Notes under the pieces: model-generated
What the model saw: the letters and a program-made list of their open reading frames with translations, nothing else
Database searches by the model: none
What the model was told of the DNA's origin: nothing
Translations under genes and position numbers: made by a program
Source: an uncultured Sterolibacterium sp.
Lineage (GTDB): Bacteria > Pseudomonadota > Gammaproteobacteria > Burkholderiales > Rhodocyclaceae
Direction: 5' to 3'
Assembly (NCBI GenBank): GCA_903904605.1
Contig: CAIVDC010000114.1
Coordinates: 21,417 to 85,416, forward strand
DNA: 64,000 bases
In this document: one piece after another, positions 1 to 7,593 of the stretch
Layout: each line of letters opens with the position of its first letter
How positions within the stretch are numbered: the stretch's first letter is position 1

Positions 1-621
1 CACCCTGGCGCTCAATAGCGGCTCGACGAAGATCGCCACCTGGGACGGCAAGGACGAGACGAAGGGTATGCCCAGCCTCAGCTCGGTCACTTTGTGGGTG
101 GTCCTTGCCGGGCGGTCGTCGAAGTCGATTTCGCCGCCCTCCACCTGGATGTTTTGTATGGAAAAGCGCGCCGGCTTCGGTGAGGGCGGCTGGTTCATGG
201 CCAGGTCGACGATGTCGTCGATGTTGTAGTGGTGCGGGTCGCTGCGCACCAGGTGGACATAGGGCTTGGTCAAGCGCAGTTCCTGAACGACCGGAGCGAA
301 ACGGAAGAAGGTCTCGGCCGAGAGATTGACCGTCAATTCCTCGAACGACGCGAACACCGTAGCGTCATCCGGTTCCATCAGCTTCAAGCCGTGGACGGTC
401 AAAACCAGCGCATAGGGGCTGACCTCGATCTTGTCTATGCTGACCCGGCGGTGGAGGCTCGCCGTGATCAAATGCTCGGCCTGGGACTTGATGATGCCGG
501 GCAGAAAGAGGTAGCCGAAGGCGCCGAAGAGCGCCACGGACAGGAAGATTCCGAACGCGATGCGGCGAATCACGGGCTTGCGGGCGAAGCCAAGGGCTCG
601 TTGAAGAGGGGTGCGGTCCAT
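1..621 (-). CDS. DUF748/AsmA-like protein, N-terminal part (cut by window edge)
   Basis: The minus strand is open from an ATG at 621-619 to base 1, giving 207 codons with no stop, so the C-terminus lies outside the window. The protein starts with a basic stretch and one hydrophobic segment (about residues 19-45), followed by text typical of DUF748 proteins: a short helix, then SIDKIEVSPYALVLTVHGLK and later IQNIQVEGGEIDFDDR. DUF748 proteins are inner-membrane-anchored AsmA/TamB-like periplasmic proteins thought to act in outer-membrane or lipid homeostasis. The function here is inferred from family resemblance only. Confidence 0.75.
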   Translation of the reverse strand, partial: MDRTPLQRALGFARKPVIRRIAFGIFLSVALFGAFGYLFLPGIIKSQAEHLITASLHRRVSIDKIEVSPYALVLTVHGLKLMEPDDATVFASFEELTVNLSAETFFRFAPVVQELRLTKPYVHLVRSDPHHYNIDDIVDLAMNQPPSPKPARFSIQNIQVEGGEIDFDDRPARTTHKVTELRLGIPFVSSLPSQVAIFVEPLLSARV

Positions 622-936
622 GGCCGGGTCGGAAGTATTGTCTTGAACGGAGCTGCGGCGCAATACTAACGCATTGTCCGCCGGTGTAGGATAGCGGCCT
701 GCGCATGCCCGCGCGACCAAATTTGACTGGCACGCAGATTGCTCCGGAATTCGCTGTCAATGGAAACCCTGGGGAGCGGAGCGAATGGACTGCCACGAAC
801 TGCTGGTGCTGATGGGGATAGGCGCGGTGTTGCCATACATGGCCGAAGCGACACTGGACTGGGTCAGGAAACGTCACTCGCATTGAATTGGTGCGTATGC
901 ACCAAAGTCGTACCCGATTTACCCAAGGAGAACATC
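622..936. other. Intergenic region between divergent genes
   Basis: This 315-bp stretch separates the minus-strand DUF748 gene from the plus-strand CBS gene. Apart from a short inverted repeat at 888-905 I see no gene, RNA or clear promoter. The reading frames that cross it are not supported by a ribosome binding site. Confidence 0.5.
888..905. promoter_or_regulatory. Inverted repeat upstream of CBS gene
   Basis: TTGGTGC and GCACCAA form perfect 7-bp arms around a GTAT centre, ending 31 nt before the CBS-protein start codon. It could be an operator or a short 5'-UTR hairpin. No other copy was noticed in the window. Confidence 0.35.
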
Positions 937-1533
937 ATGGAAGGCCCGCGCTACCGACTATTGCCGCAAGCGAAACTCAAAGCCGACGCCGCTTACCATC
1001 TGCCCGATCCGGGAACCGCGGCGCCGGTCAGTGCCGACTCGCCGGCCGTCGAGGTCATGACCGACCTGCGCCGCATTGCGGCCGTGACCATAGCCCCCGA
1101 CGCCCTGATCGACGACGCGAACCAGGCCATGATCAACCACGGCGTCCGCTCATTGATCGTCGTCGATGGCCATCGCCGCGTCATCGGCATCGTCACCTCC
1201 ACCGATATCCTGGGCGAAAAGCCGATGCAGCTGACGCACGAACGCGGCGTCCGGCGCGCCGAGATCTCCGTGCGCGACGTCATGACGCAGGCCAGCCGAC
1301 TGGAGGTCATCGATCTCTCCGTGGTGCTGAACGCAAGGGTCGGCGACGTGCTGGCGACCCTCAAGCACGCCGGCCGACAGCACGCCCTGGCGGTGGACCA
1401 GGGGGCCGGCGGGCGCCAGATGGTCCGCGGTATTTTCTCCGCAACGCAGATTGCGCGCCAGCTCGACATTGCGCCCAGCCCACCGGAAACAGGCCACAGC
1501 TTTGCCGAGATCGAAGCGGCCATAGGATCCTAG
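937..1533 (+). CDS. CBS-domain pair protein
   Basis: A 198-residue cytoplasmic protein with two CBS motifs: ITSTDIL-type text near residue 85 (VIGIVTSTDILGEKPM) and a second half ending VRGIFSATQIARQL. CBS pairs usually bind adenine nucleotides and regulate a partner. No catalytic domain is fused. The start is chosen because AAGGAG lies at 925-930, six nt before the ATG, whereas the longer upstream frame has no such site. It faces the vanA-like gene tail to tail. The target is unknown. Confidence 0.8.
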   Translation: MEGPRYRLLPQAKLKADAAYHLPDPGTAAPVSADSPAVEVMTDLRRIAAVTIAPDALIDDANQAMINHGVRSLIVVDGHRRVIGIVTSTDILGEKPMQLTHERGVRRAEISVRDVMTQASRLEVIDLSVVLNARVGDVLATLKHAGRQHALAVDQGAGGRQMVRGIFSATQIARQLDIAPSPPETGHSFAEIEAAIGS

Positions 1534-1595
1534 CCGGGCTTCGACCCGGCTCGCGGTCGGCGCTTCAAGCTCTCCGCTGCCGACGCTCACCGCTG

Positions 1596-2633
1596 TTACG
1601 CCGGGATGTTCCTCTCCTGCGCCACCATGCGCTCCAGGACGCGCCGCGCGTTTATGCCGCCGGAATCGATGTTGAGCATCAGCAGCCGCCGTTCCGGGTA
1701 AGCGAGCAGGTTCTCCTGCTGCCGCTCGAGCATCTCCATGTCCTCGGCGAAGATGTTCCCCTGGCCTTCACGAATCGTGGCGGTCAGGGCCTCGTCCTCG
1801 GGCTTGAAGTTGCGCGCCATGCCCCAGAAGTACCAGTGGGAGGTCTCCGTTTCCGGCGTGATGAAGTCCACCACGATGCTCGACGCCTTGTAGCGCGGAT
1901 CTGCGTCGTAGCCGCCATGGCCCGCATGGGCGACGCCGACTTCGATCAGCACGTGACTCGGCGGGGTGAAGCGGCAGATCTGCCAGCGATCGACGGCGAC
2001 ATCGTCGGCCAGATGGTTGGCGCGCAACGCCTCGCGCCAGAACGGCGGCGCCATGACGTTCTCCATGAACCGGCTGGTCACCACCGTGTCGCCTTCGGTC
2101 TGGGTGGTCACGGGCGACTCATCGATTTCCTTCTGACCGATGCTCGTGGCGTGAACGTAGGTTTCATGCGTCAGGTCCATCAGGTTGTCGATCATCAGGC
2201 GATACTCGCACTTGATGTGGTACAGGCCGCCGCCATAGGCCCAGTCCGGACTGACGGCCCACTCCAGGTGATGGATCTGCGCCGGGTCTGCCAGTTTCTC
2301 GTCCCCGGTCCACACCCAGATGAAACCGTAGCGTTCGACCACGGGAAAACTCCTGGTGCACGGGAAGCCGCGCACGCGCTGGCCAGGCATGCTGACGACC
2401 TTTCCGTCGCAACCCATGACCAGGCCGTGATAGCCGCACACCAGTTGGCCGTCCGTGACCCTTCCCAGGGACAGGGGGGCGCCTCGATGGGGACAGAAAT
2501 CCTCGACCGCCGCCACCTTGCCTTCGGGTCCGCGATAGAAGACGATGCGCTCGCCGCAAATCTGCCGGCCCAGCGGCTTGTCGGCGATCTCATCGGGGGT
2601 ACAGGCAACATACCAGGTGTTTTTCGGGAACAT
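1596..2633 (-). CDS. vanA: Rieske non-heme iron O-demethylase oxygenase (VanA-like)
   Basis: A 345-residue oxygenase subunit. The N-terminal Rieske domain has the [2Fe-2S] motif C-P-H-x16-C-G-Y-H (about residues 47-68). The catalytic domain carries NLMDLTHETYVH, which supplies mononuclear iron ligands. Length and opening residues (MFPKNTWYVAC) match vanillate O-demethylase oxygenase and dicamba O-demethylase. These enzymes use O2 and electrons from a reductase to release the methoxyl carbon as formaldehyde. The start at 2633 is preferred over the ATG two codons upstream (2639) because AGGAG sits six nt before it. No VanB-type reductase is present in the window. It lies 3' of fdhA on the same strand (gap about 190 bp), so formaldehyde production and oxidation would be linked. 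The exact substrate is not proven. Confidence 0.88.
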   Translation of the reverse strand: MFPKNTWYVACTPDEIADKPLGRQICGERIVFYRGPEGKVAAVEDFCPHRGAPLSLGRVTDGQLVCGYHGLVMGCDGKVVSMPGQRVRGFPCTRSFPVVERYGFIWVWTGDEKLADPAQIHHLEWAVSPDWAYGGGLYHIKCEYRLMIDNLMDLTHETYVHATSIGQKEIDESPVTTQTEGDTVVTSRFMENVMAPPFWREALRANHLADDVAVDRWQICRFTPPSHVLIEVGVAHAGHGGYDADPRYKASSIVVDFITPETETSHWYFWGMARNFKPEDEALTATIREGQGNIFAEDMEMLERQQENLLAYPERRLLMLNIDSGGINARRVLERMVAQERNIPA

Positions 2634-2826
2634 GCTCATCTCCTGCTAACGATAGGTGTCAAGAATGGTTCAGAGGCTCAAAGAAGAACATCGCTGTTGC
2701 CAAGCATAGGCAATCTTCGAAAACATTGCCCGGAGTTTGCACCGCTCCGCTACCGAGGAAACGGTGCTGGACAGATCCGATCCGCCCGGCCCTTCTTGGC
2801 CGCACGCCGCGCGCGCCGCCGGCTGT

Positions 2827-4029
2827 TCACGCGGCGCGCTTCAGCAGATCGTGAGGATCGATGACGAATTTCTTCGGCGCGCCGGCATCGAACTGCTGGT
2901 AGCCGCTGGGCGCCTGGTCGAGCGTGATCACTTGCACGCCGACGATATCCGCGATGTTGATCCGATCCCACAGAACCGCCTGCATCAGTTGCCGGTTGTA
3001 CTTCATGACCGGAGTCTGGCCGGTAAAGAAGCTGTGCGATTTTGCCCAGCCGAGACCCAGGCGGATGCTGAGACTGCCATGCTTCGCCTAGGCGTCGACG
3101 GCACCGGGGTCCTCGGTCACGTACAGTCCTGGAACGCCGATTCGGCCGGCGGCCCTCGTGATCTCCATCAGCGAGTTAAGGACGGTCGCCGGCGCCTCCA
3201 CGCGGGAACCGTCGTGACCATGTCCGCGCGCCTCGAAGCCGACACAATCGACCGCGCAGTCGACTTCAGGTTCGCCCAGGATCTGGGCGATTTGCGCACC
3301 GAGCGAAGCGTCCAGCGACAGGTCGACCGTCTCGAAGCCTACCTTGCGGGCGTGATCGAGACGGACCTTGTTGACGTCGCCGACGATCACCACCGCTGCG
3401 CCCAATAGACGCGCGGACGCCGCGGCAGCGAGGCCGACCGGGCCGGCGCCGGCGATATAGACCGTCGCCCCCGGCCCGACGCCGGCGGTGATCGCGCCGT
3501 GGAATCCGGTTGGCAGAATGTCCGAGAGGCAGGTCAGATCCCTGATCTTCGACATGGCCTGCTCCTTATCCGGAAAGCGCAGCAGGTTGAAGTCCGCATA
3601 CGGCACCATCACGTATTCCGCTTGACCGCCGATCCATCCGCCCATGTCGACATAGCCGTAAGCGCCACCGGCGCGTGCCGGGTTGACGCTCAGGCAGACG
3701 CCGGTATGCTGTTCCTTGCATGTGCGGCAACGGCCGCAGGCGACATTGAACGGCACCGATACCAGGTCGCCCTTCTTGAGCGTTTCGACGTCCGATCCGA
3801 GCTCGATGACTTCGCCGGTGATCTCATGGCCGAGGACAAGTCCCGCAGACGCCGTCGTCCTGCCGCGCACCATATGCTGATCGGAGCCGCAAATATTGGT
3901 CGTGACGACCTTCAGGATGACCCCATGCCCGATTTGCTTCCCTTGGGGGTTGGCCAGCCTGGGAAACGGAATCGACTGCACCTCGACCCTGCCCTGCTCG
4001 ATATAAACGACACCACGATTTTCAGACAT
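2827..4029 (-). pseudogene. fdhA: Glutathione-independent formaldehyde dehydrogenase with in-frame TAG
   Basis: A zinc-dependent medium-chain dehydrogenase of the FdhA family, which oxidises formaldehyde to formate with NAD. Visible are the catalytic-zinc text CGSDQH and GHEITGEV, the four-cysteine structural zinc loop CGRCRTCKEQHTGVC and the nucleotide-binding GAGPVGLAAA. At 3088-3090 the frame reads TAG (codon 314). The same frame continues for 86 further codons with family-typical sequence (GLGWAKSHSFFTGQTPVMKY, then PKKFVIDPHDLLKR) to a TGA at 2827-2829. The full span of 400 codons equals a normal FdhA. GAGGAGG precedes the ATG at 4029 by about seven nt, so the start is secure. The TAG removes the C-terminal 86 residues and probably inactivates the product. 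A sequencing error or suppression cannot be excluded. Confidence 0.85.
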
Positions 4030-4227
4030 GCCAGTTCCTCCTCTATGCATTTCCACGTCGTTTTGTCCCGCTCAAAGACTCGAGCGGGGGCTTTTGCCTC
4101 CGGCTACACACGCACCATCCGCCGCATACCTCCTTGGCGAAGGCCGGTCCAGCCAACCCGTCAGCGCCAGGCCTTAGGCGCTTGCCTGCTTCGCTGCGGC
4201 AATCGATATCCTTCATACTTAATGCAA

Positions 4228-4241
4228 TATTGGATCCAATA
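4228..4241. promoter_or_regulatory. VanR-type operator upstream of fdhA
   Basis: TATTGGATCCAATA is a perfect 14-bp palindrome 199 bp upstream of the fdhA start, in the fdhA-vanR intergenic region. It shares the ATTGGATCCAAT core with the site at 5381-5402. As I recall it, that core is the reported operator of the Caulobacter vanillate repressor VanR. Confidence 0.75.
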
Positions 4242-4460
4242 ACCGGACTTGTCAATACTTTTTATCTGAATTATTGGCGCGCAATTTGACGCCATTCACA
4301 TGCGCCGCACTGTTTTTCCGCTTATTTTCACGACGCCAGGCAAAGCTGCCGAGACCGTATTCAGCAACGCAATGGATACAAATGGCGGACCCGGCCATGC
4401 CGATGCCGGCGCGGCCCGCCGCCCCGGCCCCGAGTTGCGGCAATGGCCCGATTTCTTTAG
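4242..4460. other. Intergenic region between fdhA and vanR
   Basis: The whole gap (4030-4499) separates two divergent genes. Besides the operators at 4228-4241 and 4462-4473 I see no gene. The frames that cross it have no convincing start or family resemblance. Confidence 0.45.
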
Positions 4461-4461
4461 C

Positions 4462-4473
4462 ATTGGATCCAGA
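4462..4473. promoter_or_regulatory. Imperfect VanR-type operator before vanR
   Basis: ATTGGATCCAGA keeps ten of the twelve bases of the palindromic core and lies about 27 bp before the regulator's start codon. A weaker half-site at this position suggests autoregulation of the GntR gene. Confidence 0.6.
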
Positions 4474-4499
4474 TCATGATTTTGGAAGGACATGGACAG

Positions 4500-5207
4500 A
4501 TGACAAAATCCGCGCCGGCCGAGTTGAAACTGCGCGAACAGGTGGTCCTCAAACTGCGGGAACTGATCCTCGGCGGAGAATTGCCGGCTGGACAGCGCGT
4601 CGCCGAGATACCGATCTCCGAGCGGCTCGGCGTCTCCCGGACGCCGGTGCGACAAGCGCTGACGATCCTGGCGCAGGAGGGCCTGCTATCGGCCGCCGGC
4701 AAGCGCGGCTACGTGGTGCACGCGTTCAGCGCCAAGGATATTATCGATGCCATCGAGGTGCGCGGCATCCTCGAAGGTGCCGCGGCCAGGCTCGCCGCCG
4801 AGGCCGGTCCGAGCGAGGAACTGCTGCAGGCGCTGGAGAACTGCATCGCCGACGGCGCAGCCATTGCGCTGCAGGATCATTACGGCATGGACGATGACGT
4901 GCGCTGGGTGGAAATCAACGGGCGCTTCCACAGGCTGATCGTCGAAGCCAGCGCCAATATGGCCCTCATCAGCGCGCTGGCCTTGAACAACAAACTGCCT
5001 TTCGCGTCGGCCGAGGCCGTCCTTGGGGGCGGCACCCCGTCCCGGCAAATCGCCCGGAGGCACCATGAAGTCCTGGTTCGTGCCCACGCCGACCACCAGA
5101 AGATCGTTGAAGCCATGCGCTTGCGCCAGGGCGCGCGGGTCGAGTCGTTGATGCAGGAGCATGCCCGGCTGGCGGAGGTCAACGTCACGCTGTTCCGGCC
5201 CGACTGA
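4500..5207 (+). CDS. vanR: GntR/FCD-family transcriptional regulator, VanR-like
   Basis: A 235-residue regulator. An N-terminal winged helix-turn-helix (about residues 10-75) has the GntR signature RVAEIPISERLGVSRTPVR, followed by an all-helical FCD ligand-binding domain beginning near DIIDAIEVRGILEGAAARL and containing the usual Asp/His metal-binding positions (NGRFHRLIVEAS, RRHHEVLVRA). The start at 4500 has GGAAGGA nine nt upstream; an ATG at 4476 is a possible alternative. It is divergent from fdhA-vanA and precedes the corrinoid operon. Palindromes with the VanR operator core flank all three transcription units. It probably represses them until vanillate or a related methoxy-aromatic binds. 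Confidence 0.85.
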   Translation: MTKSAPAELKLREQVVLKLRELILGGELPAGQRVAEIPISERLGVSRTPVRQALTILAQEGLLSAAGKRGYVVHAFSAKDIIDAIEVRGILEGAAARLAAEAGPSEELLQALENCIADGAAIALQDHYGMDDDVRWVEINGRFHRLIVEASANMALISALALNNKLPFASAEAVLGGGTPSRQIARRHHEVLVRAHADHQKIVEAMRLRQGARVESLMQEHARLAEVNVTLFRPD

Positions 5208-5370
5208 GTGGCCACCGCGCCTGCCTGGCCAGGGCCGAGACCAATGTATCCATTGCAATGCCGCCTCAGATCGGGGAACGCCGCCAGGCCGTTTACACAA
5301 CTTCCTTTAAAACAATACGATAAATAAATCCCGAGTAAAATAATACACCTTTATTTTATGTGGTTATCTA

Positions 5371-5400
5371 TTGACAACCCCTATTATTGGATCCAATAAT
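5371..5400 (+). promoter_or_regulatory. Sigma-70 promoter of the corrinoid/Hdr operon
   Basis: TTGACA at 5371-5376 is a consensus -35 box; AATAAT at 5395-5400 is a near-consensus -10 box with an 18-nt spacer. The region upstream is strikingly AT-rich for this genome. The palindromic operator covers the spacer's 3' half and the -10 box, so a bound repressor would block polymerase. The predicted start of transcription is around 5407, at the start codon itself. Confidence 0.65.
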
Positions 5401-5402
5401 AG
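5381..5402. promoter_or_regulatory. 22-bp perfect palindromic VanR-type operator
   Basis: The 22 bp centred between 5391 and 5392 are a perfect inverted repeat (arm CTATTATTGGA) and contain the ATTGGATCCAAT core also found at 4228-4241 and, imperfectly, at 4462-4473. It is the longest and most symmetrical of the three sites and overlaps the -10 box of the operon. Confidence 0.82.
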
Positions 5403-5406
5403 CCCA

Positions 5407-6834
5407 ATGTATACGGTACGCCTCTGGTCGGTCAGGCACGCGCGCGGCTTTCGCCGCGTCTATGCTGCCGTGGAGCGCTACATCCCCTGGCTGGCGCCGC
5501 TGATGCGGGGCATCGGCCTCGCCCGGGCCGAAGCGGCGATGCGCCCGCTGGAACGCATCACCAAGGAATTTCTGTTCGATTGCCGGATGTGCGGCGAATG
5601 CGTGCTCTCGTCGACAGGCATGGCCTGCACCATGAACTGCCCGAAACAGATGCGCAACGGTCCCTGCGGCGGCGTGCGCGGCGACGGCGGCTGCGAGGTG
5701 AAAGCGGAGATGCCCTGTGTCTGGATCGAGGCCGGCCTCGGCGCGCAGCGCATTGCCGGCCTGGAGGACGCGGGTGCGGACCTGACGACCGAGGCGATGC
5801 CCTTGCTGCCGCCACGCAACCATGCCCACGACGGGCGGTCTTCCTGGCTGCAGGTGATCTGCGGCAAGCCGACGGTGGAGCCCATCCCCAGGTTCTCCGA
5901 GGACGACGTCGTCAGGCACGAGCCGGGCAGTCTCGAAACGGCCTGCCATTCGAAGCGCTTTGTCGTCACCGTCGAAGTGGCCCCGCCGGACTCGGCCGAT
6001 CCCGCGGTCCTGATCGCGCGGGCCGCCCGCTTCAAGGGCCTGGTCGACGCCATCAACATCACCGACGGGGCCGGCGGCAACTGCCACATGTCCAGCGTCG
6101 CCGCGTCCGCCATCCTTTCCGCGCACGGTCTGATACCGGTCTATCAGGTCGCCTGCCGCGACCGCAACCGCATCGCCATCCAGGGCGACATCCTCGGCGC
6201 CGCCGCGCTCGGGGTCCAGAACATCCTCTGCCTGACCGGCGACGACGTGAGCCAGGGCGACCACCCCGAAGCCAAGCCGGTGTTCGATCTCGACGCCGTC
6301 TCGCTGCTCCGCATCGCCCGCGGCATGTGCGACCGCGGCCTGTATTCCTCGGGCAGGAAACTCGACCGGGCGCCCAGCCTGTTCATCGGCGCCACCGCCA
6401 ACCCCTTCGCTCCGCCCTACGCCGACCGGATCCTCAACCTGGAGAAGAAGGTGGACGCCGGCGCGCAGTTCATCCAGACCCAGTTCTGCTTCGATGTCGA
6501 CCTGCTCGAAAAATTCATGCGCGAAGTCAGGCGTCGCGAATTGCACAAGCGCTGCCAGATCATCGTCGGCGTCGGCACCCTGGGCAGTGCCAAGGCCCTC
6601 TCCTGGATGGCCAGCCACGTTCCCGGCGTGCATGTGCCGGCAGCGGTGCTCGCGCGGATCGCCGCCTGCGCCGACCAGAAGGCGGAAGCGAAGCGGGTCT
6701 GTATCGAAACCATCGGAGCCGTCGCCGACATCGAAGGCGTCGCCGGCATCCACGTGATGGGCCACAAGAACGAGGACGTCCTGGCCGAGATTATCAATGA
6801 ATCCGGCCTGCGCGAACGCGAGCGAATTACGTAA
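5407..6834 (+). CDS. metF: MetV-MetF fusion: Fe-S/zinc domain plus methylene-THF reductase
   Basis: A 475-residue fusion. Residues 1-140 are a MetV-type (methylene-THF reductase C-terminal, cysteine-rich) domain that opens MYTVRLWSVRHARGF and has C59-x2-C62-x2-C65, then MACTMNCPKQMRNGPCGG. From about residue 185 (FVVTVEVAPP) it is a MetF TIM barrel, with the family text CRDRNR, GDDVSQGDHP and GAQFIQTQFCFD. It interconverts methyl-THF and methylene-THF. The start is fixed by the characteristic N-terminus. No Shine-Dalgarno precedes it and the predicted transcription start coincides with the ATG, so the mRNA may be leaderless. It is the first gene of the operon. In this setting it probably works in the oxidative direction on methyl groups delivered by the corrinoid system. 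Confidence 0.88.
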   Translation: MYTVRLWSVRHARGFRRVYAAVERYIPWLAPLMRGIGLARAEAAMRPLERITKEFLFDCRMCGECVLSSTGMACTMNCPKQMRNGPCGGVRGDGGCEVKAEMPCVWIEAGLGAQRIAGLEDAGADLTTEAMPLLPPRNHAHDGRSSWLQVICGKPTVEPIPRFSEDDVVRHEPGSLETACHSKRFVVTVEVAPPDSADPAVLIARAARFKGLVDAINITDGAGGNCHMSSVAASAILSAHGLIPVYQVACRDRNRIAIQGDILGAAALGVQNILCLTGDDVSQGDHPEAKPVFDLDAVSLLRIARGMCDRGLYSSGRKLDRAPSLFIGATANPFAPPYADRILNLEKKVDAGAQFIQTQFCFDVDLLEKFMREVRRRELHKRCQIIVGVGTLGSAKALSWMASHVPGVHVPAAVLARIAACADQKAEAKRVCIETIGAVADIEGVAGIHVMGHKNEDVLAEIINESGLRERERIT

Positions 6835-6863
6835 CACCACCCCATGGAAGGAGATCATCAAGC

Positions 6864-7526
6864 ATGAGCGACATGAGCGAACTGGAGCAACAGTTGGTCG
6901 ACTGGCTGGCCGACATGAACGAGGACGAAGCCCTGGCCCTGGCCAAGAAGATGCTGCTGGAGGACAAGGTCAATCCGCTGCGCGTGCTGGAATTGTGCCG
7001 CGCATCCATGGACATCGTCGGCAAGCGCTTCGAGGAAGGCGAATACTTCCTGCCGGAACTGGTGCTCGCCGGCGAGATGCTGGAGACCATCGGCGCCATC
7101 GCCAAGCCGCTGATCAAGCAGGGTCCGGGCGAAGCGGCGAAGCGGCTGGGCAAGGTGCTGATCGGCACGGTGCACGGCGACCTGCACGACATCGGCAAGA
7201 ACATCGTCTCCTTCATGCTCGACATCAACGACTTCGAGGTCAAGGACATCGGCATCGACGTTCCGGTGGCGAAGTTCATCGAGGAGATCAACGCCTACCA
7301 GCCGGACGTGGTCGGCCTGTCCGGCTTCCTGACCCTGGCCTTCGATTCGATGAAGGAAACCATAGACGCCTTCGAATCGGCGGGCATGCGCGACAAGTTC
7401 AAGATCATGATCGGCGGCGGCCAGATCGACGAGACGGTGCGGGCCTATACCGGCGCCGATGCCTTCGGCGTCAATGCCGTGGAAGCGGTCAATCTCTGCC
7501 GCAACTGGATGGGGGTGGCCGCGTGA
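6864..7526 (+). CDS. Corrinoid (B12-binding) methyl carrier protein, MtvC/MtaC type
   Basis: A 220-residue protein with an N-terminal helical cap (about residues 1-90) and a C-terminal Rossmann-like cobalamin domain. The base-off/His-on motif D106-L-H108-D-I-G111 gives the lower cobalt ligand His108. GLSGFLTLAFDSMK and IMIGGGQ complete the B12 pocket. AAGGAG lies ahead of the ATG. The methyl group is accepted on Co(I) from the substrate by the neighbouring UroD-family enzyme and passed to THF by the methyltransferase at 11435. Size and layout match MtvC/MtaC/MtbC subunits of anaerobic O-demethylase and methylotrophic systems. Confidence 0.92.
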   Translation: MSDMSELEQQLVDWLADMNEDEALALAKKMLLEDKVNPLRVLELCRASMDIVGKRFEEGEYFLPELVLAGEMLETIGAIAKPLIKQGPGEAAKRLGKVLIGTVHGDLHDIGKNIVSFMLDINDFEVKDIGIDVPVAKFIEEINAYQPDVVGLSGFLTLAFDSMKETIDAFESAGMRDKFKIMIGGGQIDETVRAYTGADAFGVNAVEAVNLCRNWMGVAA

Positions 7527-7593
7527 GCACGGAACAGCGGTCCAAGAAAGAGCGTCCCTCCCAGGACGCGGCGCGCAGCGCCGAGGAGATCCT

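Noticed and set aside
888..2864. 658-residue plus-strand frame across the CBS and vanA genes
   Set aside because: It is a shadow frame, rich in Arg, overlapping two well-supported genes in other frames.
3088..3090. Pyrrolysine encoded by TAG in fdhA
   Set aside because: Pyrrolysine is known in methylamine methyltransferases, not in this dehydrogenase, and no pyl genes are visible. A nonsense mutation or error is simpler.
5368..6861. 497-residue minus-strand frame opposite the MetV-MetF fusion
   Set aside because: The plus strand is certain from MetV and MetF motifs; the antisense frame has no domain.
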